A program made the translations under genes and the position numbers. Shown here piece after piece: positions 63,820-64,000 of a DNA stretch of 64,000 nt. The notes beneath the pieces were generated by a model. It made no database searches. It saw only the letters and a list, made by a program, of their open reading frames with translations, and was not told the origin of the DNA. Position 1 is the first letter of the stretch. Each line of letters starts with the position of its first letter. This DNA comes from Palsa-1392 sp036490335. GTDB lineage: Bacteria > Verrucomicrobiota > Verrucomicrobiia > Chthoniobacterales > UBA10450. The stretch spans positions 102,398 through 166,397 of the forward strand of contig DASXEB010000022.1 of assembly GCA_036490335.1 (NCBI GenBank). Direction: 5' to 3'.

Positions 63820-64000
63820 TCAATCGGAAACGACGGTCAAGGTGAGATCGTTGCCGTCACCGCCTTCGTAGCTGGCTTGCAGTTTGGTGTTGCCGACGGT
63901 GAGGATGGCGCCGTCGGCGAGGTTGGCGAAGGTGCCGCTGATAGGTGTGCTGGCGGTGTTGCTGATGACGGTGAAGGTGTCGCCGGCTTTGAGCTTGCCC
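63820..64000 (-). CDS. C-terminus of a large secreted autotransporter-repeat type protein (5' part beyond window)
   Basis: On the minus strand the frame reads FTVISNTASTPISGTFANL, then NTKLQASYEGGDGNDLTLTV and a TGA at 63820-63822. The GxFxxLxxG...ISYxGGDGND pattern is the closing repeat of autotransporter-associated beta-helix proteins common in Verrucomicrobiota. Only about 60 residues are visible, so the body, length and role are unknown. Confidence 0.8.
   Translation of the reverse strand, partial: GKLKAGDTFTVISNTASTPISGTFANLADGAILTVGNTKLQASYEGGDGNDLTLTVVSD

Overview
The window is about 60% GC and tightly packed, with roughly 65 genes on both strands. It looks like a chromosome segment of a Verrucomicrobiota bacterium, most likely of the Spartobacteria/Chthoniobacterales type. 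The basis is the mix of a Gram-negative envelope (MlaEFD, beta-barrels, lipoproteins, PEP-CTERM) with an mcsA-mcsB-clpC operon, RNase HIII, an FG-GAP/ASPIC protein, a YVTN/Ig protein with a tandem C-terminal module, and an autotransporter-repeat C-terminus. The taxonomic call is an inference from gene content, not from a marker alignment.

Layout: 0-6.9 kb holds a partial MoeB/ThiF-rhodanese gene, a small lipoprotein, coaE-rho-rnd (translationally coupled), an O-antigen-type ABC permease, transaldolase and trmL. 6.9-14.7 kb holds a peptidoglycan-binding protein with a clear terminator, a LolD-like ATPase, ilvE, mcsA-mcsB-clpC and a Xer recombinase. 14.7-21.2 kb holds two duplicated lipoproteins, the mlaEFD lipid transport operon, a PIN/TRAM protein, trpS and a repeat-rich intergenic region. 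21.3-26.6 kb holds dus, an A-type Fe-S carrier, an HscB-like gene, lexA, rnhC, a DUF4388/PATAN protein and an IHF/HU protein. 26.7-32.8 kb holds two copies of a 'beta-barrel + secreted protein' module, in opposite gene order, around an ABC-2 exporter. 32.8-43.2 kb holds a TrxB-like oxidoreductase, recA, a secreted animal-type peroxidase, two hsp20 genes, ribD, and dnaG-rpoD. 43.2-57 kb holds NfeD, a split maltose/starch system (malG, secreted protein, frameshifted MFS; then amylase-malE-malF on the other strand), an ECF sigma regulon with Spy-like proteins, an APC permease and a serine hydrolase. 57-64 kb is an accessory stretch of large secreted or surface proteins.

The most striking signal is not a gene. 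A non-palindromic 9-mer, GCCTAACGA (reverse complement TCGTTAGGC), occurs about 92 times by manual count, 50 in one orientation and 42 in the other. About 0.5 would be expected by chance at this base composition. It lies inside genes in all frames, in intergenic gaps, and at gene ends, where it supplies the stop codon of at least 14 genes; twice a single copy supplies both stops of a convergent pair. It is absent from 56.03-62.86 kb, the block of secreted-protein genes. Its density (about 1.4 per kb) and mixed orientation resemble DNA uptake sequences of Neisseria/Pasteurellaceae or the cyanobacterial HIP1 repeat more than polar motifs such as Chi or KOPS. I know of no described role for this word.

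Other structured DNA includes two 21-bp-period tandem repeats, a 123-bp palindromic element inside the amylase-malE-malF operon, an 83-bp palindromic repeat of the 'ACCACGAAGG' type, a LexA-like palindrome overlapping the lexA start, and a sigma-54-like element upstream of the hsp20 pair. No tRNA, rRNA, CRISPR array or transposase gene was recognised.
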